From: CAVYXK01 sp963772445
Lineage (GTDB): Bacteria > Pseudomonadota > Alphaproteobacteria > Acetobacterales > Acetobacteraceae
Assembly (NCBI GenBank): GCA_963772445.1
Contig: CAVYXK010000001.1
Location: 558,001 to 622,000 of the forward strand
Reading direction: 5' to 3'
Length of the DNA: 64,000 bases
Part shown: positions 26,431-36,073 of the stretch, piece after piece
How positions within the stretch are numbered: the stretch's first letter is position 1
Layout of the letters: each line of letters opens with the position of its first letter
Program-made: the position numbers and the translations under genes
Notes under the pieces: generated by a model
Database searches by the model: none
Seen by the model: the letters and a program-made list of their open reading frames with translations, nothing else
Told to the model about the DNA's origin: nothing

Positions 26431-26748
26431 TCATTGCCGTCGCAAGGCTCGCTTCATCATCAAGCGGCTCTGCTCGATGCTCAAGGCGATCCACTGGGCG
26501 GTGAGCGCCTTGAAGCGCTTATAGTTGCGGATCTCACGCCGCACCTCGGGCAGATAGTCGCGCGGAACATATTCGGTCCGGCTCCTCATCTGCCGCGTGT
26601 AGCTGAGCTGGTAGTAGGGTCCCCTCCGGTTCTCTGGATCCTTGTACTGGCGGGTGAGCGATCCGGGCCGCATGTCTTCAATGCCGGCCAGCTGCGCCTT
26701 GATGCTTCCAATGCGCTTTCTGATCACTGCCAGGCGTTTGTTTGTCAT
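26431..26748 (-). CDS. DUF6788-like protein next to a transposase
   Basis: 105 residues with a helical N-terminus (LAVIRKRIGSIKAQLAGI), then GSLTRQYKDPENRRGPYYQL SY and a basic helical end. The pattern 'PGSL-x-x-Q-Y-x-x-x-x-R-x-G-P-Y-Y-x-L' is that of DUF6788, a family commonly encoded beside DDE transposases. It diverges from the transposase at 26802 across a 53-base gap with an imperfect palindrome (TAGCATACC...TATGCTGG). Confidence 0.6.
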   Translation of the reverse strand: MTNKRLAVIRKRIGSIKAQLAGIEDMRPGSLTRQYKDPENRRGPYYQLSYTRQMRSRTEYVPRDYLPEVRREIRNYKRFKALTAQWIALSIEQSRLMMKRALRRQ

Positions 26749-26801
26749 AGGTTTAGCATACCAGTGCTATACTATGCTGGCAACAGAATTGAGAGGGCCC
26801 G

Positions 26802-28203
26802 ATGCCGCTGTGGATGCCCTGGTGGAATGCGATTTGGCTGCTGCGTCCGGCGTTCTCGCGTCTGCGCACCTTCCTGTGGTTCGCCACCGCCGTGGCAGGC
26901 TTCACGGTGCGGACGGAACTGCTGGGCGTAACCAGCCTCGTGCGGGCGCTGAAGCTCGAGGCACGCTTCTACAACAAGCTCGTCGATCACTTTCACAGCC
27001 CCGCCGTGAAGCTCGATCGGCTCGCGGCGCTGTGGACCCAGGTGGTGCTGCGGCTATTCCCGCAGCCGCTGCGCATCAACGGAAGGTGTATCGTGGTCGG
27101 CGACGGCATCAAGATCCCAAAGCGCGGGCGCAAGATGCCGGCGGTCAAACTCCTGCATCAGCAGTCCGAGTCGAACACCAAGCCCGAATTCATCATGGGA
27201 CATTCCCTCCAGGCTGTGAGCGTGCTCGTTCAGGCCGCAGCCAGCGTCTTCGCCGTGCCGCTCGCCATGCGAATCCACGAAGGGTTGGTGTGGTCCAATC
27301 GCGATCGCCGCACCCTGCTCGACAAGATGCTTGCGCTCCTCGGGATCGTCGCCATCGCAGAACCCTTCTACTTCGTCGCCGACGCCTACTATGCCGCGCG
27401 CAAGATCGTCACCGGCCTGCTCGAGGAGAACAACCACCTGGTCACGCGGGTGAAGTCCAACGCCGTCGCCTACACCGCCCACCAGCAGCGTGGCCCGCGG
27501 AAGAGAGGCCGGCCCAGAGTCTATGGCAGCAAGGTCAAGCTCAGATCCCTGCTGGAAGACCCCAAGGGCTTCCAACAGGCCGAAAGTCCCGTCTACGGCG
27601 AGCACCAGGTGACCATCCAGTATCGGGTCCGCGACCTGCTGTGGCGCCCGGCCGGTCGAACTCGTGCGCTTCGTGGCGGTGATTCATCCAGTAAGAGGCT
27701 CGTGCCTCCTGATGTGCACCGACACCTCTTTGGAGGCTATCGAGATCATTCGCCTGTACGGTCTGCGCTTCAAGATCGAGCACACGTTCAAGCAGGCGGT
27801 GCGGCTGATCGGTTCGTTTACCTACCATTTCTGGATGTCCGACATGAAGCCGCTGCGCCGCCGCAGTGGCAATCAACATCTCCATCGTGAGTCGCTGGAA
27901 TACCGCAACGCCGTCAAACGCAAGCTCCACGCCTACCACGTCTTCATCCAGGCGGGTGTCGTCTGCCAGGGACTGCTTCAGTATCTGGCCGTCGCCTTCC
28001 CTCAGGCCGTCTGGAATTCCTTCGGCTCCTGGCTGCGAACCATTCGGCCCGGCATCCCGCCCTCGGAGCTGGTCGTGGCCAATGCCCTGCGCCAGAGCCT
28101 GCCGGAATTTCTCTTGAATGCCACCCCGAGCAACACCTTCGCGAAATTCGTCATCGAACGACAGGACACCAATAAAATGGAGGCCTTCCGCCTAGCCTCC
28201 TGA
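26802..28203 (+). pseudogene. IS4-type DDE transposase with a frameshift
   Basis: The first frame (MPLWMPWWNAIWLLRPAFSR) has the catalytic strand CIVVGDGIKIPKRGRKMPAV (first Asp) and EPFYFVADAYYAARKIVTGL (second Asp). After VRDLLWRP at about 27650 it goes out of frame. The second frame gives VELVRFVAVIHPVRGSC, then RLYGLRFKIEHTFKQAV with the YGLR...E motif, ending at 28203. Removing one C from the run near 27649 restores LLWRRPVELVRFV. Element ends were not found. Probably a dead transposase or a base error. Confidence 0.75.
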
Positions 28204-28424
28204 GCCGAAATTCCTCCGGAACTCTGGACTCGCGAGTTTCCTACGAACAGTGTTCCAATAGACGTAAAATGTCGCCATAGTACGCTCTCCCATTTTCTCT
28301 CTACACTACCGCCAAGCAATTACGAAGTCGAGAGGTGCCCCTAGCACGACGGCGTGCTCGGATCACAGCTTACGCGAAGGTCGAAAGACGGGGTCTGTGG
28401 CCGCGCTAGAGGACGATGGGCGGA
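28204..28424. other. Short gap, nothing recognised
   Basis: 220 bases between the transposase and integrase, whose genes converge here. No feature seen beyond an AT-richer stretch near 28240. Confidence 0.3.
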
Positions 28425-30142
28425 CTACAGGGCCTCTAGCAGGTTCACCCAGCCGTGCAAGGTCTCCAGGTCATAGCCGGCGCCATAGCCGGCCCGGACC
28501 CGGTTGCCGACGTGCCCCATAAGTTGGGCGCTGGCATCATCGGGGACCTTCTTCGCCCGAAGGAGGTCTGCATAGGAATGCCGGAGGCAGTGGAAGCACA
28601 ACCTCGAATCGGTAATGCCGACGCCCTCCCGCAGTCGGCGGAAGAAGGGCGACACGCTCCGCCCGTAGCGCCCCATTACGCGGGTCAGCCCGAAGATGGT
28701 CTCGCCGCTGGCCTTCGTCACGTAGTCGATCAGGCCAGTGTCAACCAATGCTTGCGGCAGCGGGAACACGCGCCGGCTGGCGTCGTTCTTCAATTGGCGC
28801 CCGTCCTTTGCATCGATCCGGATGGCGTAGATGGCGCCGTGCTTCTCCAGGTTGCCCGGTGCGAGTTGGCAGATTTCCTCCAGCCGAGCGCCGGTATAGA
28901 TGCCGGTGAGGACGATGAACGTCTTCGGGTCATCGATCCCCCAGTGTTCGCGGGCGGCACCGACAAGCTGCTGTAGCTGCATCCACGTGAAGGGGGGGCG
29001 CTCGCGGTCGTCGTCGCCGCGTGTGTCGCGTGGTGCCTGTATGTCCTGGGCCGGGTTCGACTCGCAGTAGTCCTGCCGGGCGCACCAGCGGAAGAAGGCG
29101 CGAGCGAAGTCGAGGTGCTTGCCGACAGTAGCGGCAGAGACCAGCTTCGGGTCGGTCTCACTCTCTGCCCAGTCGAGCAACGATTGCACGGTCCCGGCGC
29201 GTGCCGAAGGTGGCAGCGTCGCAGCATCGGGAAGCTGGGCAACGGTCTCGACGTAGTCCCGTATGTCGGCCTTGGTGACGGAGCGGACGGGCTTGTCGCC
29301 GATAACGTCGATCAGGCGACGCTTGTAGGTCTTCCAATTGCGGGAGGTCTCATCACGCTGGCCTTGCGATGCAAGCCACTTGTCGAAAACCTCGTTGATA
29401 GCCGGCCCGTGGGGCGCCTTGGACGACCTGCCGGGCGATGTCGGCGCAGCCCCGTGGGAACTGTGATCCCGACCGGCTCCAGGGCCTCCCGGAGCCTTTC
29501 TACGGCCGCGGTATCTTCCTGGTAGGACAGGCTCGCGTGCTCCCGTAGCCCAAACTCGCGGACCCGCTCATCAACCGGCATGTCGGGTGGCAAAGGGGCG
29601 TCCATTGGCGCCATCTCGCGGACAGCTTCATGCAGGCGAATGTGACCCTGACGTTTCTCCAGGTCAGCTACCGCCGCGGGCACCCCACCAAGATCGGCAA
29701 GCCGGCCTTGGTCCTCTACCGGGAGGCTCGCCACGCGTGCCGCGGCAGCACGCACCATGCGCCGTCGAATGCGTTCCCGGTCGTCGGCATAGGCGGCAGC
29801 AACGTCACCACGGACCGCGTCGACTCCGGGTGTGGGCTTCGCCATCTTCGCCAACAGGAAGGATTCTCGGACCGCTTGGCGCGTCGCCAACTCGCGGGCT
29901 TCATCAAGTGCGGCAAGTTCCGCCTGAAAATGTGCCGCCGGCCCTTCGCGTTCCAGGCGCTCCAGGATGGTGTCGTGTTCGACCGCCAATGCGCGCGCCT
30001 TCCAGCCGGCTTCCACTTCGCTACCGGCCTTCAGGCTGATCTTCCACCGGCTTTGACCGAGGACGCTACGCCAGCGGGTCGGTATGTCGCGGCGGTAGAT
30101 GAAGATGCCGCCGCGCTTCTCGCAGTAGGAAATCCGTTTCGC
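28425..30142 (-). pseudogene. Island integrase (tyrosine recombinase), frameshifted
   Basis: Reading in from the att copy: YCEKRGGIFIYRRDIPTRWR, then WKISLKAGSEVEAGWKARAL, a long Arg/Ala-rich linker to EPVGITVP. The frame is lost near 29430-29460; another frame continues INEVFDKWLASQGQRDETSR and TYKRRLIDVIGDKPVRSVTK into the catalytic domain: TGARLEEICQL (Arg), HCLRHSYADLLR (His-x-x-Arg), QLMGHVG and GAGYDLETL (Tyr), stop at 28425. This is the DUF6538-containing phage-like integrase layout. A normal start codon is not seen near 30142, so the 5' end is uncertain. It lies next to the right att copy, as expected. Confidence 0.8.
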
Positions 30143-30148
30143 TAAGAC

Positions 30149-30264
30149 AACTTCGCCCCAGTTTTCGCCCCAGTCGGCGTCCCAACTCTTTGTTGCATAT
30201 CAAGGAGTTGTTGTCCATCAATGAGTTGATGACGTAATCATTGCGAGAATCCAACCATCTCCAT
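30149..30264 (+). other. Right att-like copy with arm repeats
   Basis: CTTCGCCCCAGTTTTCGCCC at 30151-30170 matches the motif beside tRNA-Tyr. At 30247-30264 GAATCCAACCATCTCCAT matches the tRNA 3' end at 16 of 18 positions. Located just outside the integrase gene, where an attR is expected. Confidence 0.6.
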
Positions 30265-30722
30265 CAGTTGGCAGCATGATTCCAACCGCCCAAGCTGACC
30301 GCTTGCCGGGTCTTCCGGAAATCGAGCGGGCCGTTTCACAATCCGACGGCGGCAGAAACATGCCCGGATCATCAGGCTGCCACGATGCGCCAGCGTGCGA
30401 AGCGTGACGGGGAATCACTACTGTCCGGTTCACCGTGAACGGAGCGCCCGGAAGCATCTGATCTATAACAGCTTTTCGGCGATTTTGGGTGGTGTCGATT
30501 TGAAGCTGGCGGCGGTTTCCCCGAGGCTTTTCCGGGGAGGGGGCCCGCCGATGAACGCCGGAAAGACGCTATTCTCGCAGCTGATGGATTGCCTGCCTCG
30601 GAGCACGTTCACGCGGATCGTCGCGCGGTACGATGGCGACTACGACGTGCGAACATTTCCTTGTGTCGAGCAGTACCGGGCCATGGCGTTCGCACAGCTG
30701 ACGTACCGGGAAAGCCTACGGG

Positions 30723-30767
30723 ACATTGAGGGTAGTGGGTCACAAACTGACCCACTACCACATTGAG
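30723..30767. repeat. 29-base palindrome flanked by 8-bp duplication
   Basis: GGTAGTGGGTCA, CAAAC, TGACCCACTACC at 30731-30759, flanked by ACATTGAG on both sides (30723-30730 and 30760-30767). It looks like the two ends of an element with everything between deleted, left as a scar in the IS4 transposase. Confidence 0.8.
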
Positions 30768-31749
30768 ACATGCCTGTCGGCTCAGCCTGCGAAGCTCTAT
30801 CATATGGGGTTTCGCGGACCGGTCCGGCGGTCGACCCTGGCAGACGCCAACGAAGCCCGTGACTGGCGGATTTATGCCGAATTCGCGCAACGGCTGATCG
30901 CGCAGGCGAGACGGCTTTGTGTGGGCGAGAGCCTGTTGAAGGACCTGGACAATACGGTTTACGCGTTGGACTCGACCACCATCGATTTGTGCCTGTCGTT
31001 GTTCCCATGGGCGCATTTCCGGTCAACCAAGGCCGCCGTAAAGATGCACACACTGCTGGATTTGCACGGCAACATCCCGAGTTTCATCCATATTTCCAAC
31101 GGAAAGATGCACGACGTGCATGCGCTCGACATGCTCGTGCCCGAGGCCGGCGCCATCTATGTCATGGACCGCGGGTACGTCGATTTCGCCCGCCTGTATC
31201 GGCTGCACCAGGCCGGGGCGTTTTTCGTAACTCGTGCCAAATCCAACCTCAATGCTCATCGGGTGTATTCGGCCGTCACCGAGCGCATCACCGGCGTGAT
31301 CGCCGATCAGACGATCGCGCTGGATGGGCACTACACGAGTCAGGACTATCCGGAGCATCTCCGGCGAGTCCGCTTCAGGGATCCCGAGACTGGAAAGCCT
31401 CTGGTGTTCCTGACCAACCAGACGGCTTTACCGGCACTGACGATTTGCGACCTATATAAAAGCCGCTGGCAGGTGGAGCTTTTCTTCAAATGGATATCAA
31501 GCAGTTCTATGGGACCTCCGAGAACGCGGTGAAGACACAGATCTGGATCGCCGTATCGGTCTACGTGCTGGTCGCCATCGTCCGGAAGCGGCTGAAGCTG
31601 GACGCCTCACTCTACACATTGATGCAGGTTCTTTCGGTGACAGCATTCGAAAAAGTCTCGATAGAATCTGCGGTTTTCCAGGAAGCCGACGGTTCCGAGT
31701 ACGTCATGGGTAAGAGGGGCAAAATTCCGGGCGGGGGCTGATTTTTTTC

Positions 31750-33940
31750 TTGCCCCGACGCGGGGCGGTACGATTCAGGCTCACTGTGGTCGTCCCGCCC
31801 GACATCGATGGTCTGCCACCGGCCGAGCTGAAGCAGCTGGTAGTGAAGCTGCTGGAGGAGAATGCCGAGCAGAGACGCGTGATAGCGGAGCTGCGCGACG
31901 AAGTTGCGCGGCTCAAGGGCCTGAAGGGCCGGCCGCCGATCAAACCGAGCGGTATGGAGAACGCCACCGCGCCGAAACCAGGCGGGAAACGCGCCCGTCG
32001 CCGCGGCCGCGGCAAGGCAACGCCACGGGTCAACGTCGAGGAGCAGATCCTCAAGGCGGAAGTTCCAGCCGGCTCGCGATTTAAGGGCTACGAAGACTTC
32101 CTGGTGCAGGACCTCGAGCTGCGGGTGCGGGTGATCCGCTACCGGCGCGAGCGCTGGGTCACTCCGGATGGGCGGACGGTGATCGCCCCATTGCCGCCCG
32201 GTGTGAGGGGGCACGTCGGGCCGGAGTTGCGCCGCTTCGTGCTGGCCCCTCAAGACTCCCCTCATTTATCAAACCGGTCCGAAAACGTCTGCGAAGAGAG
32301 GTTGCTCGTGCAGCATTTGGGAGAAGCGCTGCATCAATGGGCGCAGCCAGTCGTCACGCATGGTCGGGATGAGGTCATAGAGCAGGCAGCCCTGGCGGAA
32401 CAACGAATGGGCACGGCGTTTGGCGGTGTTGGTCTTGAGCATCCGATCATAACCCAAGGCTTCGCCGGCGGCCCCCAGCAAGGTCAGCAGGACGACGGCG
32501 AATGCGTTGATCAGCCATAGCCGGTCACGCCGCTCGGGGGATTTGACACGGATGATGCCCAGACCCATGCCGAAGCGCAGGTCCTTGCTGTCGCGTAAGC
32601 TGCATTCCTTGTACGAAACGCGCTCCCGGATGACCATGGGTAGCTCCCGAATTGGTGTCGGGAGGCAGACTTGCCGGTCTGCGGGGAGCGCGGAACTACT
32701 TTCGCGACTTCGCAAGGATCCATCATCTGCGGCGGCTTCACGATTCTTTTTGGAATCGCCTCTACGGTCGCCCGATTCTTTTATGTCATACGGAAAATGA
32801 GGGGATGTTTGAGTGCTGGCCCAGTACCACCAGGGACAAGTCACGGTACCGCGTTTGCTCGCGCTGCTGCAGGCGATCGGCGTCGGCATCTCGAAGCGAC
32901 AGCTTGTGCGACTGTTGATCGACGGGCAGGAGGAGTTCCTGGCGGAAGCGCGCGATGTGCTACGCGCCGGGCTCAAGACGGCGAGCTGGATCACGGTGGA
33001 TGACACCGGGGCGCGGCATAAAGGCGCCAACGGGGTGTGCACGCAGATCGGCAACGACAACTTCGCCTGGTTCGGCACGACGGGGAGCAAGAGCCGACGG
33101 AACTTTCTCGATCTGCTGCGCGCCGGCCACACCGATTACGTGATCAATGACGCGGCGTTGAGCTACATGCGTGAACGGGCACTGTCCGGGTCTGTCATCG
33201 CTCGCCTGGCGGAGCACCCGGACAAGCAGTTCGCCGACACGGCGGCCTGGCAGGCACATCTCGAGCGACTTGGCATCACCGAGCTGAGGGTGACCCCCGA
33301 CCCGGTGCAGATTGCCACTGAGGGCGCGCTGTGGGGCAGCATCCACTCGCATGAATTTCTGCGCGAGGCAGTGGTCGTCAGCGATGATGCCGGCCAGTTC
33401 GATGTTGGTCGGCACGCGCTCTGCTGGGTGCATGCCGAGCGGCTGGTGCACAAGCTTGACACCTTCACCGAGCCGCAACGTGTCGCGCAGCGGCGCGTCC
33501 GCTCGCTGATCTGGCGGTTCTACGCCGACCTGAAGGCGTATCGAACCAACCCGACAACGCGTCGCCGCGGCCAGTTGCGCGCCCGCTTCGACCGCATCTT
33601 CTGCCGGCACACTGGGTTCGCCACCCTCGATCGGCTGCTCGCCCGGCTGCACGCCAACAAGGCTGAACTGTTGGCTGTGCTCGATCATCCGGACATCCCG
33701 TTGCACACCAACGGCTCGGAAAACGACATCCGCTGCCAGGTGACGAAGCGAAAGGTCAGCGGCGGCACGCGCAGCGATCTCGGGCGCGACTGTCGCGATG
33801 CCTTTCTCAGCTTGGCCAAAACCTGCGCCAAGTTGAGTGTGGCGTTCTGGGATTACCTCGGCAGCAGGCTTGGCGTCGCCGGACAATCGACCGTGCCGCC
33901 GCTGCCGGAACTCATCCGCTGCCGCGGACAGCCAGCGTAG
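31750..33940 (+). pseudogene. IS66 transposase (TnpC), interrupted by a deleted IS
   Basis: Nearly the same protein as copy 1. It is interrupted after RRFVLA (32248) by a 565-base insert and resumes at 32823 with QYHQGQVTVPRLLALLQAIG; the target duplication TGCTGGCCC restores RRFVLAQYHQGQ. The rest is uninterrupted: SWITVDDTGARHKG, HALCWVHAERLV, NGSENDIRCQVTKRKVSGG, to the stop at 33940. Confidence 0.9.
32249..32813 (-). mobile_element. Internally deleted IS4/IS10-type element (565 bp)
   Basis: Inverted ends CTCAAGACTCCCCTCATTT and, reversed from the right, CTCAAACATCCCCTCATTTT. Exact 9-bp target duplication TGCTGGCCC (32240-32248, 32814-32822). On the minus strand a transposase C-terminus survives: SPERRDRLWLINAFAVVLLT, then EALGYDRMLKTNTAKRRAHS and LFRQGCLLYDLI, the usual end of IS4-group transposases. 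The catalytic N-terminal part is missing, so it could move only with help. Confidence 0.85.
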
Positions 33941-34035
33941 CCGCCGCTGCCCGCAATTTTGCTCCTCTTACCGTCATGGCAGATAACCAATTGAATTTGT
34001 TCGGGTATTGACCGGACAGTAGTGACGGGGAATAC

Positions 34036-35271
34036 TAGTGCCCAGCGTCGTTGATTCTGCGGCCAATCTCTGAATCGATATCTCCGGTAGCCCGGAGATG
34101 CGTCGTGATCGCGAAACAACCTGGTGTAAAGAGATACATCGTAACGCTCAGCGCTGACGAGCGGGAACGCCTCAACACGCTGATCCAAAAAGGCACAAGT
34201 CCCGCACGGCTGGTGCTGAAGGCACGCATCCTGTTGAAAGCCGATGCCTCGGAGGCCGGCGAGGCCTGGAGCGACGGCCAGATCGCCGAAGCACTGGACA
34301 CCAGCATCGACACCATCGCCCGCACGCGCCAGAAGTTGGTTGAGGAAGGCCTCGATGCTGCCCTGACCCGCAAGCACTCCCCGAACTCCGCCAGAAAGCG
34401 CATCTTCGACGGTGCCGCCGAGGCCAAGCTGATCGCGCTCGCCTGCTCTCCGCCGCCGAAAGGACGCAAGCGGTGGACGCTAACGCTGCTGGAAACCGCA
34501 GTCGTGCAGCTGAACATTGTCGATCGCGCCAGCGACAACACGATCGGGCGGACGCTCAAAAAAACACTCTCAAGCCTCACCTCCAGAAGCAATGGGTCAT
34601 CCCACCGGAGGCCAACGCCGCCTTCGTAGCCAGCATGGAGGACGTCCTGGAGGTCTACCAGAGGCCACATGATCCGGATCGACCCGTCGTCTGCCTGGAC
34701 GAGACGACGAAGCAACTCATCAAGGAAACGCGTGTCCCAGTCCCGGCAAAGCCAAGCCAGCCAGCCCGCCACGACTACGAGTATGAGCGCAATGGCACCG
34801 CCAATCTGTTCATGCTGTTCGCCCCATTGGAGGGATGGCGGCATGTCGAAGTGACCGACCGCCACGCCGCGCTCGATTACGCGCAGGTCCTCAAGGCGTT
34901 GTCGGACCGACAGTTCCGCGACGCGAGCAAGATCGTGCTGGTGCAGGACAATCTCAGCACGCACAAGCCGGCGTCACTCTATGAAGCCTTCCCCGCCGCC
35001 GAGGCACGCCGTCTCGTCGAGCGGTTCGAATGGCATTACACACCCAAGCACGGCAGTTGGCTGGATATGGCCGAAGCGGAACTCAGCGTCCTGTCACGCC
35101 AGTGCCTCGATCGGCGGATCCCCAACAAGCAGGCGCTGATCAAGGAAGTCGCCGCCTGGGAGGACGACCGCAACAAGAACCACACCAAGGCAGACTGGCA
35201 ATTCACCACCGCCGATGCCCGCATCAAGCTGAAGCGCCTATACCCGGCGATATGAGCGACTCAGAGCACTA
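34036..35271 (+). mobile_element. IS630-family element
   Basis: Bounded by TA at 34036-34037 and 35270-35271. The ends are TAGTGCCCAGCGTCG and, reversed, TAGTGCTCTGAGTCG. Length about 1.23 kb and a TA target fit IS630. It lies 2 bases beyond the target duplication of the IS4 element. Confidence 0.85.
34105..35255 (+). CDS. IS630 transposase, made by -1 frameshifting at an A7 run
   Basis: The first frame (VIAKQPGVKRYIVTLSADER) has the helix-turn-helix (DGQIAEALDTSIDTIARTRQ) up to IGRTLKK. At seven A followed by C (34559-34565) a -1 shift leads into NTLKPHLQKQWVIPPEANAA and the DDE domain: RPVVCLDETTKQLI (first Asp), KIVLVQDNLSTHKPASLYEA (second Asp) and HYTPKHGSWLDMAEAELSVL (Glu). IS630 members often have two overlapping frames joined like this. 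Start chosen at the GTG at 34105; upstream in-frame codons to 34051 exist. Confidence 0.85.
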
Positions 35272-35539
35272 GTGCCCTGAGTTGTTCATACTGCGGGGTA
35301 CAATCTCTCTCCGTCGCGCTCGGTGGCCTGAGTGTCGGTCCCCAAACCGATGCCGCCGAGGTCCGGCTCCGCCGCTGCCACCTCAAATGCTGCGATCCAC
35401 CCCACGCCGGCACGCCCCTGAAAATTGCCTCCCAGGAAATCTTTCCTTGACATCGCCCGCGTTTTGTGTTCTTGTTATGTTCTTGTTCGACGCCGCCTCC
35501 GCACCAGCCTAAGCCCTCCAACCGGATCCCGATCGGGCC
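35272..35539. other. Short gap with tandem TGTTCTTGT
   Basis: 270 bases between the IS630 and the next gene. TGTTCTTGT occurs twice in tandem at about 35467-35486. No gene or hairpin of note. Confidence 0.3.
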
Positions 35540-35941
35540 ATGCCCCCTCGCATCGGCAAGGTCCTCGGCCTCCTCCGCACCCTCATCACCTACGGCAGGA
35601 ATCTCGCCGACACGTTGCGCCAGCACAGCGCCGCCCCGCACGTCCTCCCCTGCTTCGCCTTCCTCACCATAACTTTCGCCACCACCGATCTCACGCTGAT
35701 CCTCGCCCGCATCGCCCGCGGCCTGCTCCGCGCCGCCGCGCTCGAAGACAGGCTCCGCCAGCGCGCCGCCCGCAGCCAGGACCTGCAGCAGCCTGCGCCC
35801 AGCCGCCCGCCGTCCGCGCGCAAGCCGCGCGCCGCCACACCAGCCACAAGGCAGCACGATCCGGCCGGCGATCCGTGCCTCGCCAGCCCGCCCACGCTCG
35901 AGCAAATCTCTACCGTAGGGGCGTCGGTCGCTGTCGGCTGA
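35540..35941 (+). CDS. Conserved hypothetical, acetobacterial type
   Basis: 133 residues: MPPRIGKVLGLLRTLITYGR then NLADTLRQHSAA, a helical pair (LILARIARGLLRAAALEDRL) and an Arg/Pro/Ala-rich tail. I recall similar small proteins (M-P-x-x-I-x-x-V-L...L-x-Y-G) as common in Acetobacteraceae islands; function unknown. Confidence 0.5.
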   Translation: MPPRIGKVLGLLRTLITYGRNLADTLRQHSAAPHVLPCFAFLTITFATTDLTLILARIARGLLRAAALEDRLRQRAARSQDLQQPAPSRPPSARKPRAATPATRQHDPAGDPCLASPPTLEQISTVGASVAVG

Positions 35942-36047
35942 CGTCGGCAAACCCAAGTAATACCAAGACTTATAGGCTTTCCATTGTCGGCTTACGTCGG
36001 TATATGTCGGGCAGAAGCGGCGTCCCGCTTGTAGGCTGGTTTGTATG
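35930..36047. other. Left att-like sequence and arm repeats of the capsid element
   Basis: TGTCGGCTGACGTCGGC (about 35932) and TGTCGGCTTACGTCGGT (about 35986) with a further TGTCGGG are direct repeats that could bind the integrase. CTTGTAGGCTG followed by TTGTATGC at 36028-36047 recurs with small changes at 45508-45528, on the far side of the element. Confidence 0.5.
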
Positions 36048-36073
36048 CTGACCTTCCTCCGGCCCGATGGTGG

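Larger units (their letters stand above)
31710..33971 (+). mobile_element. IS66-family element, copy 2
   Basis: Same terminal repeats as copy 1, exact 8-bp target duplication CGTCATGG (31702-31709, 33972-33979). No group II intron, but a deleted IS4/IS10-type element lies inside its transposase. Inserted in the IS4 transposase. Confidence 0.92.
30551..34011 (+). pseudogene. IS4-family transposase (DUF4372 type), multiply disrupted
   Basis: N-terminal DUF4372-like part MNAGKTLFSQLMDCLPRSTF, then CVEQYRAMAFAQLTYRESLR. A 37-bp insertion at 30731 shifts the frame. The core continues in a second frame: TVYALDSTTIDLCLSLF (first Asp), IYVMDRGYVDFARLY (second Asp), LYKSRWQVELFFKWI (Y-R-E motif with Glu). 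Around 31490 a short deletion shifts to a third frame (DIKQFYGTSENAVKTQIW). IS66 then interrupts at 31709 after GSEYVM; the tail ADNQLNLFGY and stop are at 33980-34011. Confidence 0.88.
30416..34024 (+). mobile_element. IS4-family element containing nested elements
   Basis: Ends CACTACTGTCCGGTT (30416) and GACCGGACAGTAGTG (to 34024) are inverted repeats. The 9-bp target duplication ACGGGGAAT (30407-30415, 34025-34033) is exact. The transposase gene inside is broken by a 29-base palindrome, a small deletion and an IS66 insertion. Confidence 0.9.

Noticed and set aside
35930..36005. Possible CRISPR-like array from TGTCGGC repeats
   Set aside because: Only two to three short imperfect copies with unequal spacing; fits integrase arm sites better.
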